Of a stretch of DNA of 64,000 nt, positions 59,723 through 64,000 are shown in pieces (the stretch's first letter is position 1; the number at the start of each line of letters is the position of its first letter). The stretch covers positions 62,001 to 126,000 of the forward strand of contig CAJJBZ010000010.1 in assembly GCA_905182535.1 (NCBI GenBank), given 5' to 3'. A program made the translations under genes and the position numbers. A model generated the notes under the pieces. The model did no database searches. It was not told the DNA's origin and saw only the letters and a list, made by a program, of their open reading frames with translations. The stretch is from an uncultured Planktomarina sp. GTDB lineage: Bacteria; Pseudomonadota; Alphaproteobacteria; Rhodobacterales; Rhodobacteraceae.

Positions 59723-61090
59723 TTAAATCGGATATTTACCCCATAATGTAGCACTGTTTGCAGTTATTATTTCCAATACTTTTGGTAGTAGTTTTAAGCA
59801 GGTTGAAATAATCTTTTGGTCTAACCTGGAAACGTTTTCTACCACGCTTATTGGTGTTTCTGGATCCGCTCCATGCATCATTAGGCGGCCTTGGATAAAG
59901 CGAGCAGAAGCTTTGCCCATGTAGATCGCTGCCACCGTATCCGGATTGGCCATACCGCGCCAATCTTGATCTGCAAACCCCGCCATATTGTGGCCGGTGG
60001 TCAACCTCAAACTAGAGTTACGCCCTCTTTGGGTTAAGCTGCGGCCGAGGCTGGCTGCGGCGGCAGAGGCTGCGGTGATGCCCGGCACGATGCTGTGAGA
60101 GATATCATGAACGGCTATTGCTTCCAGCTCTTCATCCAATCGACCAAAAACTGTAGGATCACCAGATTTCAACCGCACAACTTGGGCGCCTGTGTGGACA
60201 TGATCAATAATGAGCTGATTTATGTCACTTTGCGCCATAGACTCGCCAAAGCCAGTTTTCCCCACCTCTACCATCACTGCCTCGCGGCGCGCTAATTCCA
60301 AAATATGCGGATCAACAAGTTTATCATATAGGACCACATCTGCTTCGTGCAGCAGCACCCGAGCCTTGTGGGTGAGAAGGGTGGGATCGCCGGGCCCTGC
60401 GCCAACGAAATCAACACGGCCTTGTTTTGGAGCTCCTTTGCTAAAATCTTGTAACAGTTGGTCAAGTGCTGCCTGTGCCCCCTCTTGTCCAGAAGCGTCA
60501 TAGGCTTTGGGTCCCGTTCCAAAGTAGAACGCTGACCAAAAGTCACGACGTACACGGCCAAAGGGCAGGGCACCTGCTTGGGAACGGAAGGCTTGGCCAA
60601 TTTTGGCTAGCTTACCCAAGGCTTGAGGTAAGTTGCTCTCGATATCGCGCTTAATGGCGCGGGCTACCACAGGGGCAGCGCCTTCGGTGCCGATGGCGAC
60701 TGTTACCGGATCTCGATCTACGATGGCGGGGGTGATGAAATCAGATTGTGACAGATTATCAACCCAATTGAAAAGGGTACCAGCTTCCTGTGCTAGCTTC
60801 TGAGAGGCCGCATCGCGGCCGTCGTCTTCTGCTGCAGCATATATGAGGCAGGCATTGCGAGCTTGCTTAACGGTTAGGGGGTCCTGTGAAATTGTCAAAA
60901 CCCCGGCATCGCGCCAACTGCAAATCTCTAAAGCCGGCGCGTTATCATAAACGGTTATTTGACCTTCGGTTTTTAACAGTAAGCGCAGCTTTGCAATCGC
61001 CGCATCACCGCCGCCCACTACGGCAATGTGTTGATTTTCGATATTCAGAAAAATAGGAAAATGTTTCAAAACCGTACCTCCACATCCCAT
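59723..61090 (-). CDS. cysG: Siroheme synthase CysG
   Basis: A bifunctional protein of about 450 residues. The N-terminal precorrin-2 dehydrogenase/ferrochelatase has HFPIFLNIENQHIAVVGGG and a long linker; the C-terminal uroporphyrinogen-III methyltransferase has VDFVGAGPGDPTLLTHKA, VRLKSGDPTVFGRLDEE, IVPGITAASAAAASLG and AIYMGKASARFI. It supplies siroheme for CysI. The start may be the GTG/ATG a few codons into the open frame (VLKHFPIFL). It is divergent from an Lrp-type regulator with 110 bases between them. Confidence 0.92.
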   Translation of the reverse strand: MGCGGTVLKHFPIFLNIENQHIAVVGGGDAAIAKLRLLLKTEGQITVYDNAPALEICSWRDAGVLTISQDPLTVKQARNACLIYAAAEDDGRDAASQKLAQEAGTLFNWVDNLSQSDFITPAIVDRDPVTVAIGTEGAAPVVARAIKRDIESNLPQALGKLAKIGQAFRSQAGALPFGRVRRDFWSAFYFGTGPKAYDASGQEGAQAALDQLLQDFSKGAPKQGRVDFVGAGPGDPTLLTHKARVLLHEADVVLYDKLVDPHILELARREAVMVEVGKTGFGESMAQSDINQLIIDHVHTGAQVVRLKSGDPTVFGRLDEELEAIAVHDISHSIVPGITAASAAAASLGRSLTQRGRNSSLRLTTGHNMAGFADQDWRGMANPDTVAAIYMGKASARFIQGRLMMHGADPETPISVVENVSRLDQKIISTCLKLLPKVLEIITANSATLWGKYPI

Positions 61091-61105
61091 TTATAGAAAA
61101 TTGTT

Positions 61106-61120
61106 CTAGTATTTGACTAG
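61106..61120. promoter_or_regulatory. Inverted repeat between cysG and the Lrp-type gene
   Basis: CTAGT and ACTAG flank a 5-base centre, 16 bases upstream of cysG and 81 bases before the regulator's start. Its position and size suit an Lrp/AsnC or other small dimer operator. With arms of only 5 bases it may be chance. Confidence 0.35.
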
Positions 61121-61200
61121 TATGCTACGATAATAAGAATGTAATACATAGAGTTGGGCATGCTTTTGGCTGCTCGTTCTAATATTGGAGGGAATGCCAA

Positions 61201-61668
61201 ATGCCTGTTCGCCTAGATGCGGTTGATCGCAAAATTCTGTCCGAGCTACAAAAGGATGCCAGCCGGTCTCTGGATGACATTGCCAAGACAATTGGGGCGT
61301 CAAAGACCCCAGTTTGGAACCGAATCAAAAAGCTGCGCGCCGCAGGGGTGATCAAACGCACCACGGTAGAGCTGGACGCCGAGGCACTAGGGTTTGAAGC
61401 CTGCTTTTTTGTGCTGATCCGCACTTCAGAACATGAGGCCGATTGGCAGAATAAGTTCCTCAAGGCCCTCAAAAACCGTCCCGAAGTCCTGGAAGCGCAT
61501 CGCCTGGCTGGTGAGATCGATTATATCCTTAAAGTACTGGTGCCAAACGCGCGGGCGTACGACACTTTTTACCAAGCACTGATAGCAGAAGTACGCGTTT
61601 TTAATGTTACAGCATTGTTGAGTATGGAAGAGCTGAAATCCGGTGGCGGGTTGAGTTTAGACGAGTAG
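61201..61668 (+). CDS. Lrp/AsnC family transcriptional regulator
   Basis: A 155-residue regulator. The N-terminal winged helix reads LDAVDRKILSELQKDASRSLDDIAK, TIGASKTPVWNRIKKL; the C-terminal RAM ligand domain follows, with AHRLAGEIDYILKVLVPNARAYD. An exact GGAGGG ribosome site precedes the ATG. Divergent placement from cysG makes it the likely regulator of the sulfite-reduction operon, possibly sensing a sulfur amino acid; the ligand is inference. Confidence 0.9.
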   Translation: MPVRLDAVDRKILSELQKDASRSLDDIAKTIGASKTPVWNRIKKLRAAGVIKRTTVELDAEALGFEACFFVLIRTSEHEADWQNKFLKALKNRPEVLEAHRLAGEIDYILKVLVPNARAYDTFYQALIAEVRVFNVTALLSMEELKSGGGLSLDE

Positions 61669-61847
61669 AATAGTTTGTCTTTTGTGGACGTGACCAAATA
61701 ATTATCACACCGTGTTGTGCGTGAAATATCTATAGTTGAGCTCTGTAGTAAAAGTTTCGTAAAATAATTATCAAAAACGCACTGGCTGCTTGACGCTGCC
61801 AAGGACCTTCCTTAGAGAAACATCACGTCTTACAAGACACACAGTCA

Positions 61848-61924
61848 GCGGTTGTAGCTCAGTTGGTTAGAGTACCGGCCTGTCACGCCGGGGGTCGCGG
61901 GTTCGAGTCCCGTCAACCGCGCCA
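61848..61924 (+). tRNA. tRNA-Asp (GTC), copy 1
   Basis: A full 77-base cloverleaf with encoded CCA: acceptor GCGGTTG/CAACCGC, D arm GCTCAGTTGGTTAGAGT, anticodon stem CCGGC/GCCGG around CTGTCAC (anticodon GTC), T arm CGGGTTCGAGTCCCG. It is identical to the copy 25 bases downstream, so the two are probably one transcript. Confidence 0.95.
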
Positions 61925-61949
61925 CTGTGAGTTTTGAGAAGTCTAATGC

Positions 61950-62026
61950 GCGGTTGTAGCTCAGTTGGTTAGAGTACCGGCCTGTCACGCCGGGGGTCGC
62001 GGGTTCGAGTCCCGTCAACCGCGCCA
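61950..62026 (+). tRNA. tRNA-Asp (GTC), copy 2
   Basis: Base-for-base identical to the first copy over all 77 positions, including the CCA end. The spacer is 25 bases and shows no terminator. It lies just before the convergent M20 peptidase stop. Confidence 0.95.
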
Positions 62027-62036
62027 TTACTACAAA

Positions 62037-63460
62037 TCAGAAAAGTAAAATTTTAAGTGTCTGTTCTAGTTTTCTGCCTTGGAAGCATTGCAGATGCAAA
62101 ATCCGCGCCCAGCTACGAATGCCTTTGTGAAAACTGCGTTGGTCATATTTTTCATTAGGGCTGTGGATAGCGTCATTGTCGCGCGCAAAGCCGATCAACA
62201 TCGCATCCATGCCTAGAATGGTTTTGAAATGCCCCGCTATTGGGATTGAGCCACCGCACCCGACAAAGGCCGCAGCCTGTGGCCATTCATCCGACAAAGC
62301 TTCTCGCGCGGCTTCAAAGGCGGGGTCGTCAGTCGCCATTTCTGAGCCTGCAGAGGTGCCATGTTCCCTAAATTCAACACTGCAATCCGGTGGTAATAGG
62401 GATTGCACCATGGAACGAAAGCTTTCCCGAATGGCATTTGGGTCTTGTTGGCCAACTAGCCGGAAGGAAATTTTAGCGCTGGCTTGGCTAGGCAATACGG
62501 TTTTGAATCCGGCTCCAGTGTAGCCACCCCAGATACCGTTCACTTCACAGGTTGGGCGTGACCAGATCATCTCCAAAGCCGTACGCCCTTTTTCACCTGC
62601 TGGCTCTGAAAGACCGACTTGGGCTAAAAATCCGTCAGAATCGAATTTCAAGCCGTCCCATTGCGCGGCAATTTCTGGCGATAGCTCACGCACGCCATCA
62701 TAAAAATTTGGAATAGTAATGCGGCCGGTATCATCGTGCAAAGCGGCGATAATTTTTGCCAAAACCCGAGCTGGGTTCATAGAAACCCCACCGTACATGC
62801 CGGAGTGCAGGTCTTTGGACGGGCCGGTCACTGTTAACTCTTCGCCTAACAGTCCGCGCAAACGGGTCACGATCCCGGGTGTGTCATTTCCAAATAGACC
62901 TGTGTCACAAATTAAAGCGATATCTGCGGTTAGTTCTTCTGCATTTTCCGTCATAAAGGGTACCAGCGATGGAGAGCCGGATTCTTCTTCACCTTCAAAA
63001 AACATAGTCAAAAAAGAGCTAGGGTGCCATGCACGGACTTCCAGGCTCGGCAGGCCTCCACAAAGGTCATTAGTTGGCCCTTGTCATCAGACGATCCACG
63101 TGCCCTGATTACTGGGCCCAAATCGCCGGGTTCTAAGGATGGTTCAAATGGGGGGCTGTCCCAAAGATCCAAAGGATCCACCGGCTGCACGTCGTAGTGG
63201 CCGTAAAACATCACATGCGGACCTGTGTCGCCTGCATGAGCGACCACCATTGGATGACCAGATGTTACGCGTTTTGTAGCATCAAAACCAATGGATTTCA
63301 GATCTTGCACCAACCAATCAGCGGCCCTATCACAATCGGCTCTATAGGCCGGATCGGTTGACACGCTGGGGATGCGTAGCAGGTCAAATAAATGTGCGGT
63401 AGTGTTTTCTATGTGCGCGTCGATATGAGCCAAAACGGGATCAAGCGTGGGTACTGACAT
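62037..63460 (-). CDS. M20 family dipeptidase/peptidase (frame broken once)
   Basis: A zinc metallopeptidase of about 474 residues. The first half has LLRIPSVSTDPAYRADCDRA, MFYGHYDVQPVDPLDLW with the first zinc His and Asp-x-x, and IRARGSSDDKGQLMTF with the bridging Asp. The second half has FFEGEEESGSPSL (catalytic Glu pair), LHSGMYGGVSMNPARVL, and GCGGSIPIAGHF near the end. The family cleaves dipeptides or carboxypeptidase substrates. The frame breaks near 63010, at a T run (CTCTTTTTTGAC), between WKSVHGTL and LTMFFEGEE. Confidence 0.87.
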
Positions 63461-63731
63461 GGTGTCTCCTAGTAATTTTTGGTACGAATCTATCGAGTTT
63501 AGCCCAGAGGTCCAGCCAATTTATATAAGCCAGTCAGCTCAAAACTTCCTAGATGCGCTCATGTTTGTCTCAATTTGGCGAAAATTCGCATAACATACAC
63601 ATATTCTATTACTATTACCCGAGTTATGGTGCTGTAACACTATATTTTGATACACATTGTTGTTATAGTCATTTCAGCAATTCTGATGTCTGTGTTACAG
63701 GAACTGCAGTATTAACTGATAGGACAGGTGC

Positions 63732-64000
63732 ATGATTAACCTGAAGTCACCACCGTTGAGGAATATCAAGAAGGAGTTAAAGCTAAAAGGCTTTGATGAT
63801 TTTGAAGTACGTCTCGGTGATTTTATGCGTGGTGAGCGAGCAACACGCGGCAAATCTCTGATGGATGTTCAGCGAGAACTTAAAATTAAAGCGGCTTATA
63901 TTGCAGCGGTGGAGGATTCCGATCCTTCAGTTTTTGACACGCCCGGTTTTATTGCGGGCTACGTTCGTTCCTACGCTAAATATTTAGGTATGAATCCTGA
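63732..64000 (+). CDS. RodZ-like helix-turn-helix protein, N-terminal part
   Basis: The first 89 codons of a gene cut by the window edge. After a short basic N-terminus, FEVRLGDFMRGERATRGKSL, DVQRELKIKAAYIAAVEDSD and FIAGYVRSYAKYLGM match the HTH_25 cytoplasmic domain of RodZ, which links MreB to the cell-wall elongation machine. The membrane segment and periplasmic domain would lie beyond the window. Start is the first ATG after GACAGG. Confidence 0.78.
   Translation, partial: MINLKSPPLRNIKKELKLKGFDDFEVRLGDFMRGERATRGKSLMDVQRELKIKAAYIAAVEDSDPSVFDTPGFIAGYVRSYAKYLGMNP

Noticed and set aside
61845-62027. A short minus-strand repeat protein
   Set aside because: It is the reverse reading of the two identical tRNA-Asp genes.

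Overview
The window reads as a chromosomal segment of a marine alphaproteobacterium, most likely a roseobacter-type Rhodobacteraceae of moderate GC (about 50% by eye, not computed). Support for this is the gene neighbourhoods typical of that family: ureohydrolase, DUF1499, prfA, prmC, DUF4167, then convergent lptF-lptG-lptD-surA-pdxA-rsmA; pepA-holC; sucC-sucD-sucA-sucB-lpdA; and cysG-DUF2849-cysI-DUF934-fpr divergent from an Lrp-type regulator. No phage, insertion sequence, rRNA operon or CRISPR array is visible.

Layout. 1-17.3 kb is housekeeping: polyamine hydrolases, release factor 1 and its methylase, the envelope-biogenesis operon on the minus strand, aminopeptidase and Pol III chi, a retropepsin-like protease, MarC, an ABC-F ATPase and ndk. 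17.4-23.2 kb is an accessory sugar-acid region: IolB, a fumarylacetoacetate-hydrolase-fold enzyme, a badly broken IlvD/Edd-type dehydratase and an SDR on the minus strand, with a divergent beta-hydroxyacid dehydrogenase. 23.4-34.0 kb is the most interesting part: one plus-strand gene train coxG-coxS-coxL-coxM-coxD-coxE-xdhC followed, through an ATGA start/stop overlap, by a large soluble reductive dehalogenase fused to an NAD(P)H/flavin/2Fe-2S reductase. CoxL has the form II motif AYRGAGR, so this is a molybdenum hydroxylase of uncertain substrate rather than a proven CO dehydrogenase. The coupling to a cobalamin reductive dehalogenase suggests a joint pathway, possibly for halogenated aromatic compounds.

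34-43 kb holds a YcaQ-like pseudogene killed by two in-frame stop codons, glucokinase, a HpcH/HpaI aldolase, a folate/corrinoid C1 module (pterin-binding methyltransferase, MetF-like reductase, 'virulence factor' small protein), Ppx/GppA, RlmE and GlpK. 43.5-55.4 kb holds tRNA-Ala, an acidic TIGR02300 protein, a YgjP-type metallopeptidase, a GntR regulator, the 2-oxoglutarate dehydrogenase/succinyl-CoA synthetase operon and a glutaryl-CoA-dehydrogenase-like gene. The palindrome TGTGATCACA lies in front of gntR and twice, 21 bp centre to centre, in front of sucC, which suggests that this GntR protein controls the operon. 55.5-64 kb holds infC (with an ATA start), the sulfite-reduction operon (apparently without cysH), an Lrp/AsnC regulator, two identical tRNA-Asp genes, an M20 peptidase and the start of a RodZ-like gene.

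A caution for the whole window: at least fourteen genes are split by small insertions or deletions, often one base in a short A run and often in genes expected to be essential (prfA, lptF, sucA, sucB). I treat most of these as sequencing or assembly errors and give the full gene span, noting where the frame breaks.
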